Below, piece after piece: positions 26,579-35,428 of a DNA stretch of 61,860 nt (position 1 is its first letter; the number at the start of each line of letters is the position of its first letter). The translations under genes and the position numbers were made by a program. The DNA comes from Desulforhabdus sp. TSK. Lineage in GTDB: Bacteria > Desulfobacterota > Syntrophobacteria > Syntrophobacterales > Syntrophobacteraceae. Under the pieces are notes generated by a model. It saw only the letters and a program-made list of their open reading frames with translations. It did not search any database and was not told where the DNA came from. The stretch spans positions 1 through 61,860 of the forward strand of contig NZ_BQXM01000031.1 in assembly GCF_022836495.1 (NCBI RefSeq), read 5' to 3'.

Positions 26579-27250
26579 ATGAAAGGGAGCCCGTTGAATC
26601 GCAGGAAAAAATCCAGGATTGTTTTGCCACTCTTTTTTTCACTTGTCTTGTTGCTGCCTTCTTGTACGTCCGTGAGCAAACCGCCCGCCCTCACCAAATG
26701 TACATTCCCACCGCCCAGCACCTTCATCCCGGAATTTGAAGGCGTTCCTTACTGCGGAGTCAATTACGACCTGCCCCTGTCTGCGGTTTCCAAGCCGGAA
26801 ATCTACGTATTGAAAAAAGACAGACGGCTTTTGCTCATCAACGAGGGGATTCTGGTGAGAGACTACAAAGTCGGACTCGGACCCAATCCCACAGGCGACA
26901 AGAGCTATCGCGGAGACGGGCGCACCCCGGAAGGGGAATTCATTATCTGCAAGAAGAACGGCAGCAGTAAATTTTACAAATCCCTCGGGCTGAACTACCC
27001 CAATTTCAGGCATGCCGAGGAGGCCCTCCGAGAGGGACGCATCTCCCCGGACCAGTACAATGAGATCGTTAGAGCCAATCAATGCATGACCCTCCCCCCC
27101 TTTAACACCACCCTTGGGGGAGCCATTTTCATCCACGGCGGTGGAGGTCGCCTGGACTGGACGGAGGGTTGCATCGCCGTCAGCAACAGCATCATGGACG
27201 AGCTTTTTCAAGTCATTGACGTCGGAACCCCTGTAAAAGTCCTGCCATGA
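26579..27250 (+). CDS. L,D-transpeptidase family lipoprotein
   Basis: A 223-residue protein with lipoprotein signal VLPLFFSLVLLLPSC (cysteine 29) and a compact YkuD-like domain: KPEIYVLKKDRRLLLINEG, GDGRTPEGEFIICKKN and the active site FIHGGGGRLDWTEGCIAVSN. It belongs to the shorter ErfK-type class and is not a close copy of the other two L,D-transpeptidases here. The ATG at 26579 follows GAGGA at 7 bases. It lies 101 bases after the preceding transpeptidase and may be cotranscribed with it. Confidence 0.86.
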   Translation: MKGSPLNRRKKSRIVLPLFFSLVLLLPSCTSVSKPPALTKCTFPPPSTFIPEFEGVPYCGVNYDLPLSAVSKPEIYVLKKDRRLLLINEGILVRDYKVGLGPNPTGDKSYRGDGRTPEGEFIICKKNGSSKFYKSLGLNYPNFRHAEEALREGRISPDQYNEIVRANQCMTLPPFNTTLGGAIFIHGGGGRLDWTEGCIAVSNSIMDELFQVIDVGTPVKVLP

Positions 27251-27341
27251 AATAAAGATCTGAGGGCACCCAACATTGAGAGGAGCTAATGCCGCGTAGA
27301 TTGCATATCCTCAAGGACAATGGGTGACTGTAGCGCCAGAG

Positions 27342-27486
27342 TTAAGTACCTTAGCAAAAGTTTTCTAACAAAACGAACCGTTCGTCCTGAGCCTGTCGAA
27401 GGGCACAACCAGACATGCCCTTCGACAGGCTCAGGACGAACGGACAGCAAGACAAAATGTTAAGAAATATATGCTCAGGTACTTAA
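27342..27486. repeat. MITE-like palindromic element, family B
   Basis: Perfect 28-base inverted arms (27378-27405 and 27416-27443, beginning CCGTTCGTCCTGAGCC) are flanked by terminal inverted repeats TTAAGTACCT (27342-27351) and AGGTACTTAA (27477-27486). The core is a widely seen REP-type sequence. The rest of the gap 27251-27702 has no gene; a 13-base hairpin with one mismatch sits at 27543-27571. Confidence 0.8.
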
Positions 27487-27702
27487 GTCTCGCATGGTTA
27501 TATGCTGCTACCTTCGGGGCTCGCGAGAAACTCTCCTCATTCAGGCATGGTTTCGAGTTATCGAAGCCATGCCTTTCCCCATGGCCTTTGGAATATGTAA
27601 GCGCTGAAACCCATGGTTGTCACAGTAATATTTTGAAACTGAGTGGAGACTGTGTCGGTGCGGCAGGTTCGGTACTGCCTCTCCGAGTTCGTCCCTGATT
27701 TA

Positions 27703-29958
27703 TCACGTGGCGCAAGAAGTTCGACGTTTTATTTGCATGGGAAGGGTTTCCGTGACCGGAAGAGAAACCGTGAAGGTAGTTCCCAGATTGTCGCGCACTT
27801 CCTCCTCGGTATGGCTCTCGCACGAGACAGTTCCACCGTATTTGGAGATGATCCCGTGAGTTACTGAAAGGCCAAGTCCCATTCCGCCCCCCACATCCCT
27901 TGTCGTATAAAATGGATCAAAGATCCTCTGCCGGGACTCTTCCCTGATTCCGTGCCCATTGTCCGACACCAAAATTTCCAGTCGATGCGCGTCAGCACCC
28001 AGCCTTGTTATAATGCCAAGTTTACCTTGCCCATTCATTGCCTGAACAGCATTTTGGAGCAGATTGAAAAATGCCTGTCCCAATTGTCTTGGATTTCCTC
28101 TTGCTTTCGGCAGCCCGTCAGTCAGTGCGACAATCAGCTGGATTTCGCGTTGACTCAAGACAGGTCGCATGTCAGATAGAACCGCGCTGATTATGGCATT
28201 CACGTCACAGTATGCATCCTCTTCCTCACTGATTTGGGCGAAGCGCAACAGATTTTCTACGATGCACTTGCAATGCAGGCCATGTTTTTCGATGGTCTTC
28301 AGATCATCGTATTCACTACTCTTTGGCTCAGTTTTTTCGAGGAGCAGCTCACAGAAGCCTAAAATTATACCGAGTGGATTATTGAGCTCATGGGCCACAC
28401 CCCCAGCCAACGTCCCCAGTGAAGCCAGCTTTTGGTCCCTCATACACTGCTCTTCCAGCCTCTTCCGATCTGTGATGTCCCTTCCGATGCACAGAGCAAG
28501 TTTCCCGTCATCAACACCTCCTTTGAACGGAATGTAACGAATGTTGAACCAGCAGCTCCGGTCATTAAATCTGAATGACGTTTCCATCCATTGCCCGTCC
28601 CCTGTTTCAACAGTTTTACGTATCAAGTCCATCTGCTCATCAGCCTTTTCTTTTTCCATGAAGCAGCTGAGCTTCTGCCCATCCAATGGATCACCATCAA
28701 TGCTAAAACGTCTGATCATTTCGGCATTTGCCGTTTGGATAGTACCATGACGATCCACCGTGAAGATAAAGTCCTCGGCGCTCTCGACGAGTGAACGGTA
28801 TTTTGCCTCAGAAAGCTCCAGCTCTTTGATGTAACGCTTCATATCCTTTGTCCTAACAGCTACCTGCTCCTCGAGTGGGGCCGACCATCGCACTTCATAG
28901 AGCAATATCGACACGGTGCAGAGAACAATGATAAAGACAACCAAACACTGAAGCAGGATCTGTTTCACATAGACCCAATTGACCATCCCGTCGATTTCGT
29001 GCGCCGGCGTGACAACAGCTACAGACCATTGGTGCGAAACATCAAGGCAGCGTATTTGAAGAGGAGTGTAGGCAATGATTTTTTCGATTGGCTCTGCTCC
29101 CTTCCTCTGCCAACCAGAAAAATATATCCCCACGCCTTCCTTTCCCTCCCGCATGTTTTTTCTCTGCAAATCATTGATTCGAATCACGGATTCATCAAGA
29201 TTGCTCGCGTGGCGAATAGTGAATGCATCTTCGCCGACTAAGAATCCTTCCGGGTGGTAGAGAAAATTCCCCGAGGCATCGATCACCCAGGCATATCCGG
29301 TCTTCCCGGACGTGATGGGTTGGCAGATCCGATGAAGTAGCCCACCAACATCCAGAGTGGCGCAAAGATAGCCTGCGAATTGGATGCCTTCATGTGGATA
29401 CGTCCCATTGGTGAACTGCTTATAGATGGCAATGACCAGGTCCAAAACCACGCATCGCCTGCCGCCTCCAAAATCACTCCAGTAAACCTTGCTTCCCATC
29501 GTTTTGCCGCGGTTGTTCACGTCCGAGGCCCATGCGAGATATTTGTCCTCTGACTTGCATCGACCTGAAAACCCAAGTTCCATCCCTGCTTTGTTTAGCA
29601 AAAACAATAGATTGCCATTAGGGTCGACTTTGCGGAATTCAATGATGTCATCCTGGCCTAATATGGACATTGCAGAAAGAAAAAAGGCCTTATCGGATAC
29701 AAAATCAACAGATTGGATGGAGGAGAAGGAACTGAGAAGAGCCAAATCAGAGGTGGCATTGCGAAAACTTGCTTCAACCATGAAAGCGGATGCTCTGGCC
29801 AAAACCAATTGCTGTTGATTGTACCGGTCCCTGATGATCGCCCTCATATTACGTGCTGTCGATATGCCAAGATACAAGGATCCTCCCACGAGGAGGATAA
29901 CGACGATACCCGTTAACCTCAAAATCCCATGAAGTTTGATCCTCTCGTTTGTTTCCAT
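27703..29958 (-). CDS. Cache-PAS sensor histidine kinase
   Basis: A 751-residue membrane kinase: span at about 12-34, a large periplasmic double-Cache-like region (to about 328), second span (332-354), PAS domain (about 385-495), phosphoacceptor motif GGVAHELNNPLG (H523), N box NLLQNAVQA (632-640) and G boxes SDNGHG and GGGMGLGLSVT. The kinase core is of the NtrB/four-conserved-residue class that often partners sigma-54 regulators. It has no receiver partner nearby. It is the last gene of the operon that starts at 32161 and lies 107 bases downstream of a small membrane protein gene. Confidence 0.88.
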   Translation of the reverse strand: METNERIKLHGILRLTGIVVILLVGGSLYLGISTARNMRAIIRDRYNQQQLVLARASAFMVEASFRNATSDLALLSSFSSIQSVDFVSDKAFFLSAMSILGQDDIIEFRKVDPNGNLLFLLNKAGMELGFSGRCKSEDKYLAWASDVNNRGKTMGSKVYWSDFGGGRRCVVLDLVIAIYKQFTNGTYPHEGIQFAGYLCATLDVGGLLHRICQPITSGKTGYAWVIDASGNFLYHPEGFLVGEDAFTIRHASNLDESVIRINDLQRKNMREGKEGVGIYFSGWQRKGAEPIEKIIAYTPLQIRCLDVSHQWSVAVVTPAHEIDGMVNWVYVKQILLQCLVVFIIVLCTVSILLYEVRWSAPLEEQVAVRTKDMKRYIKELELSEAKYRSLVESAEDFIFTVDRHGTIQTANAEMIRRFSIDGDPLDGQKLSCFMEKEKADEQMDLIRKTVETGDGQWMETSFRFNDRSCWFNIRYIPFKGGVDDGKLALCIGRDITDRKRLEEQCMRDQKLASLGTLAGGVAHELNNPLGIILGFCELLLEKTEPKSSEYDDLKTIEKHGLHCKCIVENLLRFAQISEEEDAYCDVNAIISAVLSDMRPVLSQREIQLIVALTDGLPKARGNPRQLGQAFFNLLQNAVQAMNGQGKLGIITRLGADAHRLEILVSDNGHGIREESRQRIFDPFYTTRDVGGGMGLGLSVTHGIISKYGGTVSCESHTEEEVRDNLGTTFTVSLPVTETLPMQIKRRTSCAT

Positions 29959-30065
29959 AAAGACTACTCTACCTGCAAGGCGAGGGTTTTACTAAAGTAT
30001 GGTTTGCCCCATCATCGCAAGTCAATGACGCACGATGCTTTCAACGGCTTGAGTTTTATACGGAT

Positions 30066-30296
30066 TCAACCGATCATTTCGTGGGACTGGCTGGTCCGCG
30101 AGCGCAACATTCTAATGCAAATTTTCGCAACAACGAGGGTAATGAGGGCCATGGGAATGAATGATCGTAAAAAAATGGCGGTCATATTTTCCATGTCTTG
30201 TTGGGCAAGGAAAATGCTGCAGGTCAACTCCGCCAGCAGCAGCACATCCATAACCACAACAGCAATTCTTTGCTTCAGATTGGACACATTTTTCAT
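30066..30296 (-). CDS. Small two-span membrane protein of unknown function
   Basis: A 76-residue protein with two hydrophobic segments (IAVVVMDVLLLAELTCSIFL and SFIPMALITLVVAKICI) joined by an acidic-polar loop. AAAGGAGA precedes the ATG by 10 bases. No family is recognised. It sits between the periplasmic protein gene and the kinase gene in the same direction, which suggests a role next to the kinase or carrier in the membrane. Confidence 0.6.
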   Translation of the reverse strand: MKNVSNLKQRIAVVVMDVLLLAELTCSIFLAQQDMENMTAIFLRSFIPMALITLVVAKICIRMLRSRTSQSHEMIG

Positions 30297-30357
30297 ACCC
30301 GCTGCGTCTCCTTTCCTTCAGTGGAGCCTATTGCTTCTCTGATATGGCCAGCAACAA

Positions 30358-30394
30358 CGTGAAATGCCCGTCCTGCCCAGAAGGGCATTTCACG
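30358..30394. promoter_or_regulatory. Strong intergenic hairpin
   Basis: Perfect 12-base arms CGTGAAATGCCC (30358-30369) and GGGCATTTCACG (30383-30394) surround a 13-base loop. There is no T-run on either strand. Inside the minus-strand operon it may act as an mRNA stabiliser or partial terminator that lowers kinase expression relative to the carrier. Confidence 0.5.
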
Positions 30395-30414
30395 CCATTC
30401 TCTCACGGTTGAGT

Positions 30415-30762
30415 CTACTTTTTCCTTAAGTCTTGCTTGGAGACGTTCATCACCTTAAGGGCCAGTCTTTCGGTCCCTTTCACGTCATAAGCGATTCGCA
30501 GTATATCTCCTACTTCGGGCGTGATACCGATAACCGCATCTTTCACATTGTATGAGGAAAGCACTCCCGTAGGCTCTCCGTAAGGATGCTTCTCGCTGAA
30601 GTTCAAATTGTACTCTTCTATGGTGATTGTCTTGGTTTCGTTGTTATAAATGCTGCACTTTCCCTGGCTGACTTCTGCCGCCCTCGCCACACCCATGAAG
30701 GAAAAGAACGCAATGACAAAAATCATGCATTTGGAAAGCACTCTCGCACGTAATCGTTTCAT
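30415..30762 (-). CDS. Periplasmic protein of unknown function
   Basis: A 115-residue protein with a clear signal peptide (MIFVIAFFSFMGVARA, cleavage before AEVSQ). The mature domain of about 85 residues contains CSIYNNETKTITIEEYN and GDILRIAYDVKGTERLALKV, consistent with a small beta-sheet domain with a single cysteine. The ATG at 30762 follows GGGAG; an upstream ATG (30780) lacks a site. It starts 30 bases after the TauE/SafE carrier, so it could be a periplasmic partner that hands a ligand to the carrier or the sensors. I do not recognise the family. Confidence 0.65.
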   Translation of the reverse strand: MKRLRARVLSKCMIFVIAFFSFMGVARAAEVSQGKCSIYNNETKTITIEEYNLNFSEKHPYGEPTGVLSSYNVKDAVIGITPEVGDILRIAYDVKGTERLALKVMNVSKQDLRKK

Positions 30763-30792
30763 AACCAGCTCCCTTTCCATGTACTGTTAACT

Positions 30793-31836
30793 TTAGACGA
30801 CGGCTGCCGCATCTTCCCGTATTCGCTTTTCCCGAAGCTCGTTGGCTGCGCCTTTGAACATTATTCCCATGATATATATACAGATGATGCCGATGGCGCT
30901 GAGGATAACAGCTGCGGCAGAAGCACTGTAGTTGAACTGTTTGAGAATAATGGAAACCATACACGCGAGCACTGCACACCCAAATGCCACTCGGATTCCA
31001 TAACCTTTGGCGTATTTTGTGGCGACGGTTCCTATCTGTGCGCCAATGGCAGCACCCGTGAGCATTACAAACACCGCTATGAGCTCAATGCGCCCCTTTA
31101 AAGTATAGGTGAAGGCACCGTAGAGTCCGGAAATCATGACCTCAAAGAGGTCTGTTCCGACGGCGATATGCGTCGGGCACCCGATGAGATAGACCAGTGC
31201 CGGCATGCGGAGCAATCCGCCGCCGATGCCAAGGAAGCCGGCGAGGACGCCTGTTACGAAACTGACCGTAATCGGCAGCCAAGCTGAGCAGGTGAAACCG
31301 GCTGTCTTGAAATGGACCATGGGAGGAATTTTTATTTTATGGAAGGTCTTGTACCAAGTGATTCCTTCAGCACCTTTTTCCCCGTCAACCTGACCGGCCT
31401 TCCTTTTCTGAACGGCTTTGAAATAATCGTAAAAAACCATGAAAGCTATCAGCATGAGAAAGCCTACATAAACCCAGCGCACTACGGATCCCACCATGCC
31501 CAACCGCTCGAGATACATGATGATCTGAGCACCACATTCGATGCCCACCATCGTCCCGACCAGCATGACAAAGCCCAACTTGTAGTCAACATTGCCGAAT
31601 TTTGAATGACGCATGGTCGAGATCATGGACTTGCCTGCGATATGGGCGATGTCCGTTCCAATGGCAAACGCCATGGGAAATCCCAGGATATTCAGCCCCG
31701 GAGTCACCATCCAGGCGCCTCCCATTCCGAAAAACCCCCCGATAACACCGACCGAGAATCCGATAAGAACGAGACCCGGCCAGAAGATATTCACGCCGGC
31801 AATTGGCATATACATATATAACCAAGAAGCATCCAT
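30793..31836 (-). CDS. TauE/SafE family anion carrier, long form
   Basis: A 347-residue membrane carrier with eight or nine spans. The two repeat signatures are FSVGVIGGFFGMGGAWMVTP near residue 30 and VLAGFLGIGGGLLRMPAL near residue 200, each followed by a GTD motif (AFAIGTDIAH, HIAVGTDLFE) instead of the GTS of the copy at 13859. A hydrophilic loop with KRKAGQVDGEKGAEG splits the halves. The GTD motif, the loop and the operon setting mark a distinct subfamily. The substrate is unknown; sulfite or another small sulfur or carbon anion is a reasonable guess. It lies 25 bases after a small membrane protein gene. Confidence 0.87.
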   Translation of the reverse strand: MDASWLYMYMPIAGVNIFWPGLVLIGFSVGVIGGFFGMGGAWMVTPGLNILGFPMAFAIGTDIAHIAGKSMISTMRHSKFGNVDYKLGFVMLVGTMVGIECGAQIIMYLERLGMVGSVVRWVYVGFLMLIAFMVFYDYFKAVQKRKAGQVDGEKGAEGITWYKTFHKIKIPPMVHFKTAGFTCSAWLPITVSFVTGVLAGFLGIGGGLLRMPALVYLIGCPTHIAVGTDLFEVMISGLYGAFTYTLKGRIELIAVFVMLTGAAIGAQIGTVATKYAKGYGIRVAFGCAVLACMVSIILKQFNYSASAAAVILSAIGIICIYIMGIMFKGAANELREKRIREDAAAVV

Positions 31837-31861
31837 CTTTTTGTCTCTCCTTTCTGGAGGT

Positions 31862-32161
31862 TTAATGTTCGATGATTTTGCGTGACTTCAAATCCAGACC
31901 GGTTCTCGACATTATAAAATCCATGAGCACACCCAGTATAACGCCCCAAAGAGCGGTTAGTACGACTGCCCATACAGCGAAGAGCAATATGTTCGTATTG
32001 TAGAGATTGGCAAAATACTTTTCGATTCCACTTGAAACACGACGAGTATCGGCGACAACGACAAGCATTGAGGCTGGGCCTCCTGCCGCCCAGCCCATAG
32101 AGGTGATAGATAAATAGAAAATCGTGCATAACGTAATGATTTTTCTAGATAGTGTTTTCAT
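31862..32161 (-). CDS. Small membrane protein preceding the TauE/SafE carrier
   Basis: A 99-residue protein with a signal-like N-terminus (ITLCTIFYLSITSMGWA), a short extracytoplasmic stretch, a strong span (ILLFAVWAVVLTALWGVILG) and a basic cytoplasmic tail ending RTGLDLKSRKIIEH. It matches my memory of a small family found beside TauE-like carriers in Desulfovibrio (DVU0150-type), not verified here. GGAAGAGG precedes the ATG. It is the first gene of the minus-strand operon, about 170 bases downstream of the sigma-54 promoter, and could be an accessory subunit of the carrier. Confidence 0.65.
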   Translation of the reverse strand: MKTLSRKIITLCTIFYLSITSMGWAAGGPASMLVVVADTRRVSSGIEKYFANLYNTNILLFAVWAVVLTALWGVILGVLMDFIMSRTGLDLKSRKIIEH

Positions 32162-32340
32162 AAGGTCCTCTTCCGTAAGGATTGATTGCCGAAGTAGTCA
32201 TCTGAACTCGCGACTGCCTATCTTTAGGCTTTGTTCTCTCCAGTATTTTTATCCCCCTTGTCTTTGAAATGATTCGTTAGGCCATAGTTTCTCCTCAAAA
32301 TGCTTATGCGTCCTCGGCCACGGCATTGCCTAATTATCAA

Positions 32341-32358
32341 GAGCAATTGGTGCGCCAA
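32341..32358 (-). promoter_or_regulatory. Sigma-54 promoter of the carrier operon
   Basis: The minus strand reads TTGGCGCACCAATTGCTC, with GG at 32356-32355 and GC at 32344-32343, exactly ten bases apart as sigma-54 requires (consensus TGGCAC-N5-TTGC). Transcription would start near 32331, leaving a leader of about 170 bases before the gene ending at 32161. A sigma-54 activator gene lies divergently just to the right. The rest of 32162-32701 has no supported gene. Confidence 0.7.
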
Positions 32359-32441
32359 GGCGTATTGCTCGATTCATATTTTTGTGAATATTCCTATTCA
32401 TTGAAGATATTTAAAAGTTTTGAAGAAAACTTATCCAAAGG

Positions 32442-32480
32442 GTATACTGCATGGTTCAAGTTTATAATCATGCAGTACAC
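32442..32480. promoter_or_regulatory. Dyad, candidate activator-binding site
   Basis: GTATACTGCATG (32442-32453) and CATGCAGTACAC (32469-32480) form an inverted repeat with one mismatch and a 15-base spacer. It lies about 85-125 bases upstream of the sigma-54 promoter, the usual distance for an enhancer site, and between the promoter and the activator gene. Confidence 0.55.
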
Positions 32481-32701
32481 CCGCAGAATAAATTTAGAGA
32501 CAACAGAATCTGGCAAAACCATCCTGAAAAAAGGGCAAAAATAGGTCGAAACAGGCAAGTCATTTGAAGATCGCGCAAAAGAATGGTATATTATTTTGAA
32601 CATATCCTGCTGGATTGAGTTTCTGGTTTGGACAGCAAGTTCGCGTCCCAGGGATGTGACGCGGTAATTGAATGTTGGCTTCGAAATGCCCAAGGATGCC
32701 C

Positions 32702-35227
32702 ATGAGCTTCTTTCAGGACGTTTATAATGAATCGAAACCCCGTTTCTTTGGCATTTCCAATCTGCGTTCTTTGCGCATTCGAACGAAGCTCCTCTTTGCT
32801 CTGATTCCCCTCACCATTCTGATTCTCATCGCAACCGGCTTCATTACAAACTGGTTTTCCAGCCAGTTCCTGAATGAAGCCATACAAAGAAATGTTCGTC
32901 TCCAAACTCTTGCTTTGGGACATGAAGTGGAGATCTTTCTCAACCAGTGCAAGGAAGACCTCTTGGAACTGCGCCATGGACCAGTGACTGAGCTGAAATT
33001 GATCGAATTTTGGAAATCTCAAAAAGCTATCAGGGGATGGGAGTATGCTGGACTGGCTTATCTATCAGAAAATATAAGTGAATCAATCTATCTCGTTTCA
33101 AAGGATGGAACCATGATGAAGGTTTCATACACGGATATCCCTCTCATTCGTCCCGACCCTCGAAACCTGCTGGAGAAGCTGCAGGCATCGGAGAAGGATA
33201 GCGTCTGGCTTTCTCCCGTCATAGAAGGCGTTTATCCTTTGACCTCCGACTTATCACACCCTGAAAACATAGCCAAGAAAGTCATTCGTCTTGCCACGCA
33301 TGTTCTTAAAGAAGACGGCTCACCCAATGGAGTTCTTTTACTTGCAGTGAGCGTATACCAATTGAGGGACATCCTCTCGCGGTTCAATTCAACCCAGTCT
33401 CCAATTTTTGCATTCATCAGGAGTCCTGAACTCAGATATTCGTTTTTCTTCGATACGGACGGATGGACATGGTTTCAGTCGGAGGAGGCAGTGGGAAAAG
33501 ACATAAAGCTCTCCACCGAGACAGCACGTAGCGGCTTTTCGGGAACATTTGGAAAACCCGGTTTGCCCAGTGCTTTCAGACCATTCCCAGAGCACCTCGA
33601 TTATTGGCGAATGGTAAAGGATGTTCAGCAGGGAAAGTCGGGACTGATAACTCTGAAGCAGGATGGCTCCAATTATCCTTCCATGGCCCATTCATTCTAC
33701 ATGGGATATACTCCCGTACGATTTGTGTCCGGACCAGATATGGATCCAATCGTTTTTGCGGGTGTCGGCCTTGTGGATCGTAGCAGGTTGGGACTTTGGG
33801 CTGGATATCGCCAAGTGGATGTGATCTTCATCATCGCCTTGGGCACCACTTTTCTCATTTCTCTTTTCGTGTACATTCTGAGCCGAGTCATTACTCGTCC
33901 TATCCTTGACTTGGCAGCTGCAGTAAATAGAATCCAAGAAACGGGTCAGATGGACGAGATCTCCCTCTCCGACCACGACTATGAAACAAGCTTTCTCAAA
34001 TACTCCATCAACAAAATGCTTGCGACCATAAGATATCAGGTTGAGGAGATCCGGCTAAAGGACGAAAGTCTACTGGAAGCGGCTCAGCGCGAAACGGCGA
34101 AATTAGAGGAAGAAATCAGGGCACTCAAACAGCACTTTTGCTTTCATGATATCAAAGAGATCGTGGGAATGAGCCCGGCTGTCGAAGCGCTCAGGGTCGA
34201 TATTCTGAAGGTCGGTGCTGTGGATGCCGATGTCCTCATTCTCGGGGAAACCGGGACAGGAAAGCAACTGACTGCCGAAGCAATCCACAGGATCAGTCAT
34301 CGATCGATCAAACCTTTTGTCTCCATTAACTGCGGTGCCTTGGACGAGAGTCTTCTCCTGGATGAGCTCTTCGGACACGTAAAAGGTGCCTTCACCGAAG
34401 CTAAATGGGATCGGAAGGGCGCTTTTCTGGCTGCGGACGGCGGAACCCTTTTCTTGGATGAGATCGGTACGGCATCGCCCAAGGTACAGCAGACCCTGCT
34501 ACGCGCTATTTCCATGCGAAGGGTTGCACCACTCGGAAGCGACCGGGAATATGACGTGGACGTTCGACTTCTCGCCGCTACAAATGAGGACCTCAAGAAT
34601 TTGGTCGAAACGGGTCGATTTCGTGAAGATCTTTATTATCGCCTGAACGTTGTCACCATTCGAACCCCCGCATTAAGAGACCATATGGAAGATGTTCCGC
34701 TTCTTTTAGACCATTTTCTAAAAGAAGCCAGCAGGGAGATGCACAGGGAATATATGGACATAAGCCGAGGGGCTCTAAACAAGATCAAGACCTATCGATG
34801 GCCCGGAAATGTCAGAGAGCTCAAGAACTGCATCACCCGTGCCGTCGCCATGGCCGAAAGCTCAGTGATCCAGGAGGTGGACATACGCCTGGAACTTGAG
34901 GGCAATACGCTTATGAGCACTTCAAACGAGAGAAGTACTCAGTCCCATTCGTTCAGCATAGTAAATGAGGATGATTATCCACTTCCTCCAGGAGTGCAAC
35001 TCAATGAACGTCAGAAAAAAGCCCTTCCCGTTCTCCTTAAAAATGGCCAAATCAGTCGCTCCGAATACCAGACAATCGTGGGAAATGGATTTCCCACACG
35101 CACAGCAGCATATGATTTGCAAGAACTGGTAAAAAGAGGGGTTGTTGTTATGATAGGGCGTGGCCCCGCAACACGCTACAAGTTGGTCAAACCACAGCGA
35201 GTGGCAGACCAAGACATGGATGGCTGA
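32702..35227 (+). CDS. Membrane-bound sigma-54 transcriptional activator with winged-helix C-terminus
   Basis: An 841-residue one-component regulator. Spans at about 30-48 and 372-393 enclose a periplasmic double-Cache-like sensor; a HAMP linker and coiled coil (395-475) lead to the AAA+ activator domain with Walker A GETGTGK (515-521), KGAFTEA (561-567), Walker [10 protein letters not shown] (580-588) and [10 protein letters not shown] (700-709). The sigma-54 contact loop reads GAFTEA rather than GAFTGA. There is no Fis-type helix-turn-helix; residues 766-835 look like a winged helix ([38 protein letters not shown]). I prefer the ATG at 32702 (AAGGA upstream) over 32672. It is divergent from the carrier operon and its sigma-54 promoter. 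Confidence 0.87.
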   Translation: MSFFQDVYNESKPRFFGISNLRSLRIRTKLLFALIPLTILILIATGFITNWFSSQFLNEAIQRNVRLQTLALGHEVEIFLNQCKEDLLELRHGPVTELKLIEFWKSQKAIRGWEYAGLAYLSENISESIYLVSKDGTMMKVSYTDIPLIRPDPRNLLEKLQASEKDSVWLSPVIEGVYPLTSDLSHPENIAKKVIRLATHVLKEDGSPNGVLLLAVSVYQLRDILSRFNSTQSPIFAFIRSPELRYSFFFDTDGWTWFQSEEAVGKDIKLSTETARSGFSGTFGKPGLPSAFRPFPEHLDYWRMVKDVQQGKSGLITLKQDGSNYPSMAHSFYMGYTPVRFVSGPDMDPIVFAGVGLVDRSRLGLWAGYRQVDVIFIIALGTTFLISLFVYILSRVITRPILDLAAAVNRIQETGQMDEISLSDHDYETSFLKYSINKMLATIRYQVEEIRLKDESLLEAAQRETAKLEEEIRALKQHFCFHDIKEIVGMSPAVEALRVDILKVGAVDADVLILGETGTGKQLTAEAIHRISHRSIKPFVSINCGALDESLLLDELFGHVKGAFTEAKWDRKGAFLAADGGTLFLDEIGTASPKVQQTLLRAISMRRVAPLGSDREYDVDVRLLAATNEDLKNLVETGRFREDLYYRLNVVTIRTPALRDHMEDVPLLLDHFLKEASREMHREYMDISRGALNKIKTYRWPGNVRELKNCITRAVAMAESSVIQEVDIRLELEGNTLMSTSNERSTQSHSFSIVNEDDYPLPPGVQLNERQKKALPVLLKNGQISRSEYQTIVGNGFPTRTAAYDLQELVKRGVVVMIGRGPATRYKLVKPQRVADQDMDG

Positions 35228-35428
35228 GGGATGGCGGTCACTGACCACAATGCAAGGCGGACCAATGATAGCCAACGTATCGAGGTCACATCATCATCCC
35301 GACAATGCTCCGCGCACTAACGCTTGTCATTAAATTTATGTCAAATTCATCAAATTTGCTAAATTGCATGATCGATGCCGCCGGAGCATTACGAAGTACG
35401 TATAAAATCATTGAGAAGGATCAGAAAA

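Noticed and set aside
32326-32544. 72-codon plus-strand open frame in the divergent gap
   Set aside because: It has no family or ribosome-binding site and overlaps the sigma-54 promoter and dyad, which explain the sequence better.
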